64,000 bases of DNA from Pedobacter cryoconitis (lineage in GTDB: Bacteria; Bacteroidota; Bacteroidia; Sphingobacteriales; Sphingobacteriaceae): the NCBI RefSeq assembly GCF_014200595.1, contig NZ_JACHCG010000002.1, forward strand, positions 1 through 64,000, read 5' to 3'. The notes beneath the pieces were generated by a model. The model was not told the DNA's origin and did not search any database. It saw only the letters and a program-made list of their open reading frames with translations. The position numbers and the translations under genes are program-made. This document shows, piece by piece, positions 19,429-30,046 of this stretch; position 1 is the stretch's first letter; every line of letters starts with the position of its first letter.

Positions 19429-20784
19429 ATGGAACTGGATTTAATCAAACGCGTTTATTTTATTGGTGCCGGTGGTATCGGAATGAGTGCGCTTGCGCGG
19501 TATTTTAAAAAACGCGGCTGCCTGGTTGGCGGATATGATAAAACCAGAACTGTTTTGACCAGTCATCTGGAGGAGGAAGGAATTCTGATTTCTTATGTGG
19601 ATGTGCTGAGTGAATTGCCTTCGGAATTTGAAGTGACAACGGCGGAGACGCTGATTGTCTATACTCCGGCAATTCCGAAAGATTCGGTATTGCTGAATTA
19701 TTTCAGGGATAACGGTTTCAATTTACAGAAACGTTCCCAGGTATTGGGGATCATCAGTAAAGGACAGTTTTGTATTGCTGTGGCGGGTACGCATGGTAAA
19801 ACAACTACTTCTTCAATTATAGCCCATATTCTGACGGATACCGGTTATGGATGTACTGCGTTTTTAGGCGGAATTACGACGAACTATCAAAGTAACTTCC
19901 TGCTGGGCGACAACAATGTCGTAGTGGTGGAAGCAGACGAGTATGATCGCTCTTTTTTGACCTTACATCCGGATATCGCCGTGATTACTTCTATGGATGC
20001 AGATCATCTGGATATTTATGGAGACGCAGCACAATTAGAGGAGTCATTCCAGTTGTTTGCAAAACAGTTAAAACCAGGAGGAACTTTGTTTTTTAAACAA
20101 GGATTACCGATTGCTGAAGGGATAACTTATGGTAGTGAGACAACGGCTACTGTCCGGGCCTCAAATATCAGGGTAGAAGAGGGGAATTTTGTTTTTGATT
20201 ATCAGGATGAAAATGTGAGTATTACGAATATTCCATTGATGCTTCCTGGAAAACATAATGTAGAAAATGCTACAGTAGCGATGGCAGCTGCACTAAAATT
20301 AGGAATTGATCCGGTTAAAGTGAAAGTCGCGGTTGCGAATTTTAAAGGCGTAAAAAGACGTTTTGAATATGTGGTGAGAGAGGATAAGCATATTTATATT
20401 GATGATTATGCACATCATCCCGAAGAGTTGCGTGCTTGTTTTCATGCGGTCAGACAACTGTATCCGGACAAGAAGATGACTGTTGTCTTTCAGCCGCATC
20501 TTTTTAGCCGTACGAGGGACTTTGCAGCTGATTTTGCGGAAATTTTAAGTACCGTTGACGAATTGTTGCTGCTGGATATTTATCCGGCCAGAGAGTTACC
20601 GATGGAAGGGATTACTTCTGAGTTTTTAAGGGCTAAACTAATGCTTGAAAACAGTGGGGTTTATTCGAAAGAAGAGGTACTGAAATATGTAAAGGAAAAC
20701 CAACCTGAATTATTGGTTACTGTGGGTGCAGGGGATATTGATACTTTGATTCAACCGTTAAAAAATATTTTGACCAATGTTTAA
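19429..20784 (+). CDS. murC: UDP-MurNAc:L-alanine ligase
   Basis: 451 residues. First Mur ligase of the pathway, with an N-terminal GAGGIGMSALARY Rossmann motif, the ATP loop AGTHGKTTTS, and DDYAHHPEE in the C-domain. It starts in the base after the murG stop and overlaps ftsQ by 8 bases, so translation of the three genes is probably coupled. Confidence 0.97.
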   Translation: MELDLIKRVYFIGAGGIGMSALARYFKKRGCLVGGYDKTRTVLTSHLEEEGILISYVDVLSELPSEFEVTTAETLIVYTPAIPKDSVLLNYFRDNGFNLQKRSQVLGIISKGQFCIAVAGTHGKTTTSSIIAHILTDTGYGCTAFLGGITTNYQSNFLLGDNNVVVVEADEYDRSFLTLHPDIAVITSMDADHLDIYGDAAQLEESFQLFAKQLKPGGTLFFKQGLPIAEGITYGSETTATVRASNIRVEEGNFVFDYQDENVSITNIPLMLPGKHNVENATVAMAAALKLGIDPVKVKVAVANFKGVKRRFEYVVREDKHIYIDDYAHHPEELRACFHAVRQLYPDKKMTVVFQPHLFSRTRDFAADFAEILSTVDELLLLDIYPARELPMEGITSEFLRAKLMLENSGVYSKEEVLKYVKENQPELLVTVGAGDIDTLIQPLKNILTNV

Positions 20785-22006
20785 AAGGATTGACTGGAAA
20801 TTTGTTTTTAAATGTTTTGCCTGGATTTTTTGTCTTGGCGGAATAGTTACCCTTATGAGCTTTGTATCGGTAAAAAAACATACAGTTAATGTAACGAATA
20901 TAAAAATCCTTATTCCTGGAGCAGATAATTTTATCGAAAGAGAAGAAATTGATGCGATATTGAAACAGAGCCAGGGACAGCTGATCGGGCGTAAACTGGA
21001 AGACATTAACCTGCACGCAATTGAAGAAAAAATTAAGTCAAATCCATATATAGCATTGTCTACAGTTTATGCAGATATGGACGGTGTAATCCATATTGAA
21101 ATTAGTCAGAGACAACCTTTATTGAGAATTATCAGTTCAAGCGGACAGGATTTTTATATTGATAAAAATGGACTTAAAATGCCTGTGTCTCCGAACTTTA
21201 CGGCAAACGTAGTGGTAGCAAATGGTAAGATTTTAGAGCACTTTAGTGGCAGGGTAGATACCTTGATTACGAAAATGGCTTCAGATTTGTATAAAACGGC
21301 ATTATTTTTGAAAAAAGATACGTTGTGGGACTCACAAATTGAACAAATATTTGTTAATGATAAAGATGATATTGAATTGATACCAAGAGTGGGTAACCAG
21401 CGTATCATTTTAGGGAATGCAGATTCTCTTCAAACGAAAATGACCAATCTGATGACCTTTTATAAAGAGGCCATGCCGAAGGTAGGTTGGGACACTTATA
21501 AAACCATAAACATAAAATACACCAATCAGATTGTTTGTGAAAAGAACAACATGGATTCCATATTGGGTTCGGTTGGCAGGGCTAAGCCTGCAAAACCAAC
21601 AATTGCTTCTGCAAGGAAAGTAATGGATTCACTGGTGAGGGCTGAAGTTGCAGCAGAGCTTAGAAATAATCCCCAGGGAGTTCAAGAGGGGGAATCTGCG
21701 GATAAAGTGAATACTCCGGCTGTAGTTAAAGCTACGCCAAAACCAGGGATGGTAATCCATAAACCGGTAAAAGTTGTACCGCGTCCGGCAAAAGTTGCGG
21801 CCGTAAAACCGGAGCATAAGCCTGTGAAAACAGAGCACAAGCCAGTCACGCCGCAAAAAAAATGGGTGAAACCTGAGCATAAGCCGGTGAACACCGGACA
21901 AAAACCAGTAAAGGCCGTCATTAAGCCAGCTGTAGCAAAGCCAGTAAAAGCTAAAGTGACGACAAAACCAGTAAAAGAAACAAAACACACCAGTGATAAT
22001 AATTAG
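20777..22006 (+). CDS. ftsQ: FtsQ-like divisome protein with long Lys-Pro-rich tail
   Basis: 409 residues. A short basic N-terminus and one membrane helix (about 10-32) precede a POTRA-like and beta domain (to about 262). Position between murC and ftsA and this layout identify FtsQ, which recruits FtsL and FtsB in the periplasm. What is unusual is the C-terminal 145 residues: a linker (265-321), then 88 residues (322-409; bases 21740-22003) dominated by KP, EHKPV and AKPV repeats. With FtsQ topology this strongly cationic, proline-rich tail would lie in the periplasm. Proteobacterial FtsQ proteins are much shorter and end soon after the beta domain. Confidence 0.88.
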   Translation: MFKRIDWKFVFKCFAWIFCLGGIVTLMSFVSVKKHTVNVTNIKILIPGADNFIEREEIDAILKQSQGQLIGRKLEDINLHAIEEKIKSNPYIALSTVYADMDGVIHIEISQRQPLLRIISSSGQDFYIDKNGLKMPVSPNFTANVVVANGKILEHFSGRVDTLITKMASDLYKTALFLKKDTLWDSQIEQIFVNDKDDIELIPRVGNQRIILGNADSLQTKMTNLMTFYKEAMPKVGWDTYKTINIKYTNQIVCEKNNMDSILGSVGRAKPAKPTIASARKVMDSLVRAEVAAELRNNPQGVQEGESADKVNTPAVVKATPKPGMVIHKPVKVVPRPAKVAAVKPEHKPVKTEHKPVTPQKKWVKPEHKPVNTGQKPVKAVIKPAVAKPVKAKVTTKPVKETKHTSDNN

Positions 22007-22033
22007 TATATAATTCGACAAATAAATATAGTT

Positions 22034-23395
22034 ATGGGCAAAGAAAAAACCACCGTTCAGTCTCCAATTGTAGTGGGATTGGACATCGGTACCACAAAAA
22101 TCTGTGTGATAGTTGGTCGCAGAACACAGCATGGCAAGATTGAGGTTTTGGGTATTGGGAAAGCAGAGTCTGCGGGCGTAACCCGTGGTGTGGTTTCCAA
22201 CATACAAAAAACTGTACAGGGTATTTCACAGGCCGTTGAATTGGCGAGCGGTCAGTCCAATGTGGAAGTACGTGTAGTAAATGTTGGTATTGCAGGTCAG
22301 CATATCAAGAGTTTACAACACCGTGGAATCCTGACAAGAAGAGAACTGAATAATGAGATCAGTAAAAAAGATCTGGATAAGTTAATTGATGATATGTTCA
22401 AACTGGTTATGCCCCCGGGAGAAGAGATCATCCATGTACTGCCTCAGGAATTTACTGTCGATAATGAACCAGGAGTTAAAGATCCGATCGGTATGGCGGG
22501 TGTTCGTTTAGAAGCGAATTTCCATATCATTTCGGGCCAGGTAACTGCGGTTAAAAATATTATGAGATGTGTAACCAATGCCGGTTTACAGACTCAGGAA
22601 CTGATTTTAGAGCCGCTTGCATCTTCTGAATCTGTTTTAAGTGATGAAGAAAAAGAAGCTGGAATTGCTTTAGTGGATATAGGTGGTGGCACTACTGATA
22701 TCGCTATTTTCCATGAGGGTATTATCCGCCATACAGCGGTTATCCCTTTCGGTGGAAATAGTGTGACTGAAGATATTCGTGAAGGCTGTTCGGTGATGAG
22801 AAATCAGGCTGAACTGTTGAAAACACGTTTCGGTTCTGCTTTAGCTGAAGAAAATAAAGAAAATGAAATTATTTGTGTACCAGGTCTGCGTGGCAGAGAA
22901 CCAAAAGAAATTTCAGTAAAAAACCTTGCTTATGTGATCCAGGCCCGTATGGAAGAAATCATTGAGCACGTTTATTACGAGATAAAATCTTCTGGTTATG
23001 AGAAAAAACTAATCGGTGGTGTAGTAATTACCGGTGGTGGAGCGTTATTAAAGCATCTCTCTCAATTGGTTGAATATGTTACAGGACTGGATTGTCGTGT
23101 AGGTTATCCGAATGAACATTTGTCGAAATATGAGGATATGCCAAAAACTATTTATGATGACCTGAAAAGCCCGATGTACGCGACCAGTGTTGGCTTGCTG
23201 ATTAAAGGAATTCAAAAAGCTGAAGAGTTGATTGAAGAGTTGAAGCAGCCTGGTGTTTATGTCGAGAGACCAGCAGTTGTAAAAGATAAAGTGAAACGCC
23301 CGGGAGGTGGATTATTTGATAAATTATTAGCAAAAACTAAAGATTTCATCAAAGACGACATGAACGTAAGCGATGAGGATTATATAAAACCGTAA
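22034..23395 (+). CDS. ftsA: Cell division protein FtsA
   Basis: 453 residues. An actin-fold ATPase that tethers FtsZ to the membrane. Seen are the phosphate-1 motif VGLDIGTTKICV, phosphate-2 LVDIGGGTTDIAIF and the adenosine motif VITGGGALLK. The C-terminus has an amphipathic stretch (LFDKLLAKTKDFIKDDM) that fits the membrane-targeting helix, with about 10 residues after it. Lies 27 bases after ftsQ and 129 bases before ftsZ. Confidence 0.97.
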   Translation: MGKEKTTVQSPIVVGLDIGTTKICVIVGRRTQHGKIEVLGIGKAESAGVTRGVVSNIQKTVQGISQAVELASGQSNVEVRVVNVGIAGQHIKSLQHRGILTRRELNNEISKKDLDKLIDDMFKLVMPPGEEIIHVLPQEFTVDNEPGVKDPIGMAGVRLEANFHIISGQVTAVKNIMRCVTNAGLQTQELILEPLASSESVLSDEEKEAGIALVDIGGGTTDIAIFHEGIIRHTAVIPFGGNSVTEDIREGCSVMRNQAELLKTRFGSALAEENKENEIICVPGLRGREPKEISVKNLAYVIQARMEEIIEHVYYEIKSSGYEKKLIGGVVITGGGALLKHLSQLVEYVTGLDCRVGYPNEHLSKYEDMPKTIYDDLKSPMYATSVGLLIKGIQKAEELIEELKQPGVYVERPAVVKDKVKRPGGGLFDKLLAKTKDFIKDDMNVSDEDYIKP

Positions 23396-23398
23396 TAT

Positions 23399-23445
23399 TT
23401 ATCCACAATGGACGATTTTTCCACATTTTAAACACTTGTGGAAAA
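23399..23445. promoter_or_regulatory. Cluster of DnaA-box-like sites and inverted repeat between ftsA and ftsZ
   Basis: TTATCCACA at 23399-23407 is a perfect match to the classical DnaA box. TTTTCCACA at 23417-23425 and its exact complement TGTGGAAAA at 23437-23445 are one mismatch away and form a 9-bp inverted repeat with an 11-base centre. The 129-base gap is by far the largest inside the dcw cluster. The arrangement could be a DnaA-responsive ftsZ promoter, another repressor's palindrome, or an RNA hairpin in an ftsAZ transcript. Confidence 0.5.
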
Positions 23446-23524
23446 CGTGTGTTGAAAAAGTGTTAATATTACAATGAGAGATGAACAGGTAAAACCAATT
23501 TTTAAGTAACTGATTCATAAATAT

Positions 23525-25156
23525 ATGTATTTTGAAATGTTAAAAGATAAGTCATCAATCATCAAGGTAATTGGTGTTGGTGGCGGTGGTGGTAATGCGG
23601 TTAACCATATGTACCGTCAAGGAATTGCAGGTGTAGACTTTATAATCTGTAACACTGATGCCCAGGCATTGGAGTTCAGTCCTATACCGAATAAAGTACA
23701 GTTGGGTGCAAGTTTAACCGAGGGAATGGGTGCAGGCTCAATTCCGGAAGTGGGGAAAAATTCGGCTATTGAAAATATAGACGATATCAAAAGCATGTTA
23801 GGCAGTACTACAAAAATGCTGTTTATTACTGCGGGTATGGGTGGTGGAACAGGTACGGGTGCTAGTCCCATCATTGCGCAGGCAGCGAAGGAACTTGACA
23901 TTTTAACTGTGGCTATTATCACAACCCCTTTCTCTTTCGAAGGTAAAAGACGTAAAATGCAGGCCGAAGACGGTCTGGATGAACTGAAGAAATACGTGGA
24001 TTCTTATCTGGTTATTTCCAATGATCGTTTACGTGAAATATTTGGTAACCTGACTTTAGGTTCCGCTTTCGCACAGGCAGATGATATTTTAACTACTGCG
24101 GCAAAAGGTATTGCCGAAATCATAACGGTGCCGGGATATATCAACGTGGATTTCAAGGATGTGCGTACAGTGATGAAAGACAGCGGTGTTTCTATCATGG
24201 GTAGTTTTGCCTGTGAGGGTGAAAATCGTGCTTTGAGTGCTGTTGAAGGTGCATTGGCTTCTCCGCTGTTAAAAGACAACGAGATTGAAGGTGCAAGGTA
24301 TATCCTGTTGAACATCAGCTCTGGTTTAAAAGAAGTGACGATGGACGAGGTCGCTATTATCACGGATTATATTCAGGATAAGGCTGGTTTAACCGCAGAT
24401 TTGATCTGGGGTAACTGTATTGACGAAAACCTGGGTGAGAAACTTTCTGTAACCATTATTGCTACAGGGTTCCAGACTACCGAACAACGTGCACACGATA
24501 AAAAGAACGTAAAGAAAATTTCTTTATTAACCCCTGAAGAAGCTCCGCTGGTAAAACCATTAGAACCTGTTAACTCTTTTATTGAGCCAAAAGCAGGTGC
24601 TTATACGAATGAGCCGGTGATGAAACTGAAAGACGATCTGAAACAATCTGATCTTTTCGGTGATATGTACAGCGGAAACAGAAACAGAAGAGATGACGCA
24701 GATAGCGGGATCATCAGACACACTTTAGTGGAAGAAGAATCTACGCCTGCTGAAAATAAACAGGAAGCAGGAACAGATTTTGAATTGAAAACATCAGAAA
24801 CTGATTTTGTTTTTGAAGCACCTAAATCAAATTATAACGAATCTGCTGTGCCTGCGCAGGAAGAGATCGTTGTACCAGGTCTGGATGATGACAAAAGCGA
24901 TGAATCTATTGAAGATCAGCTAAAAAAATCTAAAGAAAGGATTATGAGGCTGAAAGATCTGAGCATGAAATTGCGTACAACCAATGGATTGCAGGAGCTT
25001 GAAAACGAACCTGCTTATAAACGTAAACAAACACAATTACAACAGGTACAGCATTCTTCGGAATCGCAGGTATCAAGGTTTACTTTAAGCAATGATGAAG
25101 AGGGCAGTACAGAGATCAGACCTAACAATTCATTCCTTCACGATAACGTTGATTAA
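23525..25156 (+). CDS. ftsZ: Cell division GTPase FtsZ
   Basis: 543 residues. The tubulin signature GGGTGTG (about 106-112) and the other GTP-binding loops lie in the first 320 residues; the rest is a long acidic, low-complexity linker. The short basic peptide EPAYKRK (about 495-501) resembles the conserved FtsA-binding tail, but here 42 more residues follow it. It forms the Z-ring. A strong terminator after the stop ends the dcw cluster. The ATG at 23525 is used; a second Met four codons on (MLKDKSS) is possible. Confidence 0.98.
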   Translation: MYFEMLKDKSSIIKVIGVGGGGGNAVNHMYRQGIAGVDFIICNTDAQALEFSPIPNKVQLGASLTEGMGAGSIPEVGKNSAIENIDDIKSMLGSTTKMLFITAGMGGGTGTGASPIIAQAAKELDILTVAIITTPFSFEGKRRKMQAEDGLDELKKYVDSYLVISNDRLREIFGNLTLGSAFAQADDILTTAAKGIAEIITVPGYINVDFKDVRTVMKDSGVSIMGSFACEGENRALSAVEGALASPLLKDNEIEGARYILLNISSGLKEVTMDEVAIITDYIQDKAGLTADLIWGNCIDENLGEKLSVTIIATGFQTTEQRAHDKKNVKKISLLTPEEAPLVKPLEPVNSFIEPKAGAYTNEPVMKLKDDLKQSDLFGDMYSGNRNRRDDADSGIIRHTLVEEESTPAENKQEAGTDFELKTSETDFVFEAPKSNYNESAVPAQEEIVVPGLDDDKSDESIEDQLKKSKERIMRLKDLSMKLRTTNGLQELENEPAYKRKQTQLQQVQHSSESQVSRFTLSNDEEGSTEIRPNNSFLHDNVD

Positions 25157-25180
25157 TCAACCGGTATAGAAAAAGAAATT

Positions 25181-25214
25181 AAAAGCCTTAGCAATTTATT
25201 GTTAAGGCTTTTTT
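25181..25214 (+). terminator. Terminator of the dcw cluster
   Basis: Stem AAAAGCCTTA / TAAGGCTTTT, extended by CAAT / ATTG around the loop, with six T after it. It lies 25 bases behind the ftsZ stop. Confidence 0.9.
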
Positions 25215-25264
25215 GGCATAATAATGGATTGCTGGACAGCGGGATTACTGGTTTTCGGGCAACC

Positions 25265-25295
25265 TTGTATTTCAGCCCCAGAAAGCTTAAATTTG
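25265..25295 (+). promoter_or_regulatory. Promoter of serine palmitoyltransferase
   Basis: TTG at 25265-25267, 20 bases, then TAAATTTG at 25288-25295: a full match to the Bacteroidota -33/-7 pattern. The predicted start near 25302 leaves a leader of about 28 bases before the TTG start codon. Confidence 0.7.
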
Positions 25296-25329
25296 CATAA
25301 AATAATAAGACAACTTAAAGACAGATACA

Positions 25330-26571
25330 TTGGATATTTTTGAAAAGATAGCAAAGCATATGGGCCCGCTTGGGCAACACCAAAAATGGTCACATGGATA
25401 TTTTTCCTTTCCGAAGTTAGAAGGAGCCATTGCGCCGCATATGAATTTTCGGGGTAAAGAACATTTGGTTTGGAGTTTAAATAATTATCTGGGATTAGCT
25501 AATCACCCGGAAGTAAGGGAAGCGGATTCAAAAGGTGCAGCAGATTTTGGGATGGCTTACCCGATGGGCGCCAGAATGATGTCTGGAAACTCTAAATATC
25601 ATGAGCAATTAGAACAGGAGCTTGCAGAATTTGTGGGTAAGCCTGATGCATTCCTTTTAAACTACGGTTACCAGGGAATGTTATCTATCATTGATTGTCT
25701 GGTAGACAGAAATGATGTAATTGTTTATGATGGAGAATGCCACGCTTGTATTATCGACGGTTTGCGTCTTCATTTAGGTAAACGTTTTGTTTATCAGCAT
25801 AACGATATTGACAGTGCCCGTAAACAACTGGAGCGTGCTACTAAACTGGTAGACAGTTCAGGAGGAGGGATTCTTGTGATTACTGAAGGTGTTTTTGGTA
25901 TGTCAGGTGCACAGGGTAAACTGAAGGAAATTATTGAATTGAAAAAAGACTTCAATTTCCGTTTGTTAATCGATGATGCACATGGATTTGGTACGATGGG
26001 TAAAACTGGTGCCGGAACACATGAAGAACAGGATTGTATTGAAGGTGTAGATATCTATTTCGGAACATTTGCAAAATCAATGGCTGGAATCGGTGCTTTT
26101 GTTGCATCTTCAGAAGAAATAACTAATTTTTTCCGTTATAACATGCGTTCTCAGACTTTTGCGAAAGCATTGCCAATGCCAATGGTCATTGGTTTACTGA
26201 AGCGTTTAGAACTGCTTAAAAATAATCCAGAGCTGAGAGAGAAACTATGGAATATCGCAACTACCTTACAAAAGGGGTTAAGAGCGCGTGGTTTTGATTT
26301 AGGAATTACCAATACGATGGTTACCCCTGTATTTTTAAAAGGTGAATTGTTACAAGCTACTGCATTGACAATGGATCTTCGCGAGAACTATAGTATCTTC
26401 TGTTCTATTGTAGTGTATCCGGTTATTCCTAAGGGCTTAATTGAGCTTAGACTGATACCAACTGCAATGCATACTTTAGAAGACGTAGAGCGCACGCTTG
26501 AAGCTTTTAGCGAAGTTGCAGAGAAGCTGAAAAGCGGCTATTATAATGACAATAAATTCAGCCCGGAATAG
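25330..26571 (+). CDS. spt: Serine palmitoyltransferase-like alpha-oxoamine synthase
   Basis: 413 residues of a PLP-dependent alpha-oxoamine synthase, which condenses serine with an acyl-CoA to start sphingolipid synthesis; sphingolipids are typical of this phylum. The Schiff-base lysine lies in FGTFAKSMAG (Lys249), with IDDAHGFG upstream binding PLP. The frame opens with TTG, consistent with the promoter position; the first ATG is ten codons later (MGPLG) and is an alternative. KBL or 8-amino-7-oxononanoate synthase are related alternatives, but the N-terminus (WSHGYFSFPKLEG) and lack of bio genes favour the sphingolipid enzyme. Confidence 0.8.
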   Translation: MDIFEKIAKHMGPLGQHQKWSHGYFSFPKLEGAIAPHMNFRGKEHLVWSLNNYLGLANHPEVREADSKGAADFGMAYPMGARMMSGNSKYHEQLEQELAEFVGKPDAFLLNYGYQGMLSIIDCLVDRNDVIVYDGECHACIIDGLRLHLGKRFVYQHNDIDSARKQLERATKLVDSSGGGILVITEGVFGMSGAQGKLKEIIELKKDFNFRLLIDDAHGFGTMGKTGAGTHEEQDCIEGVDIYFGTFAKSMAGIGAFVASSEEITNFFRYNMRSQTFAKALPMPMVIGLLKRLELLKNNPELREKLWNIATTLQKGLRARGFDLGITNTMVTPVFLKGELLQATALTMDLRENYSIFCSIVVYPVIPKGLIELRLIPTAMHTLEDVERTLEAFSEVAEKLKSGYYNDNKFSPE

Positions 26572-26586
26572 CTGATTTCTATAAAT

Positions 26587-26625
26587 AAAAAAAGGCCCTT
26601 TACTTAACTGTAAAGGGCCTTTTTT
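26587..26625. terminator. Terminator after serine palmitoyltransferase
   Basis: Near-perfect 16-bp stem (AAAAAAGGCCCTTTAC / GTAAAGGGCCTTTTTT) with loop TTAACT and T-rich 3' side. The A-run on the left makes it work in either direction. Confidence 0.92.
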
Positions 26626-26686
26626 GTTTTACTTATTTTGTATCTTATTGTTTTTCAACGATATATCTTATATTTTTTGATGAATT

Positions 26687-26714
26687 TGTGAATAACCATG
26701 CTTTTTGTGGATAA
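26687..26714 (-). promoter_or_regulatory. Two DnaA-box-like sites upstream of the H1-like gene
   Basis: On the minus strand TTATCCACA (26706-26714) is a perfect DnaA box and TTATTCACA (26687-26695) has one mismatch; their starts are 19 bases apart in AT-rich DNA. Two sites can occur by chance in 64 kb of this composition, so the function is uncertain. The surrounding gap (26626-26832) shows no other feature. Confidence 0.3.
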
Positions 26715-26832
26715 AAACAGGGTTTTATAGGTTCTAAATGTGCTGTTAATCTTTCATTTATTAGAATAAAGCGCTTACATTAGTAATTGAGTATTAATCA
26801 ACCCTAAAAAATAAACCAAAAGGTAATTAGAA

Positions 26833-27012
26833 ATGAAAAAATTTGATGAGTTAAAGAAGCTTGTTACCACATTAGAAGCTGATGCAGACAAGTTTTACAA
26901 CAAAGCCAACAGTGCTGCCGGAACACGTGTCCGTAAAGGAATGCAGGATCTTAAAAACATAGCTCAGGCTATTCGTTTAGAGATTCAGGAGACCAAAAAC
27001 AAAGAGGCTTAA
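26833..27012 (+). CDS. Histone H1-like small basic protein
   Basis: 59 residues: MKKFDELKKLVTTLEADADK opens a helical, lysine-rich protein that continues with FYNKANSAAGTRVRKGMQDL. This matches the short Bacteroidota proteins annotated as histone H1 or Hc1-like, thought to bind DNA or condense the nucleoid; the biochemical role is little tested. It has its own terminator and lies alone between serine palmitoyltransferase and the minus-strand dapA. Its length falls below many gene-calling cut-offs. Confidence 0.85.
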   Translation: MKKFDELKKLVTTLEADADKFYNKANSAAGTRVRKGMQDLKNIAQAIRLEIQETKNKEA

Positions 27013-27039
27013 ACCCATTTTCTTGTTTTGAATTTATAG

Positions 27040-27068
27040 CGCCCCGGTAGTACCGGGGCGTTTTTTTT
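27040..27068 (+). terminator. Terminator of the H1-like gene
   Basis: Stem CGCCCCGGTA / TACCGGGGCG around a G, followed by eight T. dapA ends 15 bases beyond on the other strand; read from that side there is no T-run. Confidence 0.92.
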
Positions 27069-27083
27069 ATTTAAGCGCGGGGC

Positions 27084-27965
27084 TTATAAACTGATTTGTT
27101 TAATTTGAGTGCTGATCAGCTGGGCCAGGCGGCCGGATGCAGGCACTAATGGCAAGCGTACCTGGTCACCACAAACGTTAAAGTATTTTAAAGCAGCTTT
27201 AATCCCTGCCGGGTTACCTTCTTCGAAAACTAACCTTGTAAATTCAACTACTTTCAGGTGCAATACCTGAGCGGCTTTGAAATCGCCTTTCAGGGATAAC
27301 CTGATCATTTCTGAGAATAAAAGAGGGAATGCATTTCCAACTACAGAAATTACACCTGCCGCGCCTAATGAAATCATTGGCAGGGCTACAGGATCATCAC
27401 CAGAAATCAATAAGAAGTCTGCTGGTTTATCTCTCATAATCTGGTTGAACTGATCAAAACTGCCTGAAGCTTCTTTGGTCCCGATTATATTCTTGCAATC
27501 TACTGCTAAACGGCAGGTAGTTTCTGCACTTACATTACTTGCTGTACGGCCAGGGACATTATAAAGTAATACATCCAGGTCTGTAGACTCACTGATCGCT
27601 TTGTAGTGCTGATATATGCCTTCTTGTGTAGGTTTATTATAATATGGACTTGCTGAAAGTATAGCGTCGTAACCTGAAGCATCAAATTCTTTGATCTCCT
27701 GAATAACTTCTGCTGTATTATTACCGCCGATACCAGCGATCAATGGTAATCTGCCGTTATTTATTTCTGCTGTAAATGCCCAGATCTTCTTCTTTTCGTC
27801 CTTATTGAGTGTTGCTGTTTCACCTGTAGTACCTAACGATACCAGGTATTCTACCTTCCCGTCAATCTGATAGTTGATCAGTTTTTTCAAACCGTCGTAA
27901 TCTACCGATCCGTCTGCGTTAAATGGTGTAACAAGAGCTACACCCGTTCCATGAAATTTGTTCAT
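27084..27965 (-). CDS. dapA: 4-hydroxy-tetrahydrodipicolinate synthase
   Basis: 293 residues, a class I aldolase TIM barrel. It condenses pyruvate with aspartate semialdehyde in the lysine and diaminopimelate pathway. The Schiff-base lysine is Lys164 (IIGTKEASG) and the catalytic tyrosine is Tyr135 (LLYNVPGRT); GTTGE near residue 45 is the substrate loop. It supplies the DAP that MurE is predicted to use. It is the second gene of a pair with ligA, 4 bases apart. Confidence 0.96.
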   Translation of the reverse strand: MNKFHGTGVALVTPFNADGSVDYDGLKKLINYQIDGKVEYLVSLGTTGETATLNKDEKKKIWAFTAEINNGRLPLIAGIGGNNTAEVIQEIKEFDASGYDAILSASPYYNKPTQEGIYQHYKAISESTDLDVLLYNVPGRTASNVSAETTCRLAVDCKNIIGTKEASGSFDQFNQIMRDKPADFLLISGDDPVALPMISLGAAGVISVVGNAFPLLFSEMIRLSLKGDFKAAQVLHLKVVEFTRLVFEEGNPAGIKAALKYFNVCGDQVRLPLVPASGRLAQLISTQIKQISL

Positions 27966-27969
27966 TTTT

Positions 27970-29997
<2,028 letters not shown>

Positions 29998-30046
29998 TTA
30001 CTAAATCGGCTGATTTGCTTGTTTATTTTAATGGTTTTTTTTGTAA

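Noticed and set aside
21629..22207. Minus-strand frames of 192 and 102 codons over ftsQ
   Set aside because: They are the antisense reading of the Lys-Pro repeat tail, which gives Phe/Thr/Gly-rich repeats; ftsQ fits the operon and the family.
23396..23524. Replication origin at the ftsA-ftsZ gap
   Set aside because: The DnaA-like boxes are few, no AT-rich unwinding repeats or dnaA/dnaN genes are near, and the site is within an operon.
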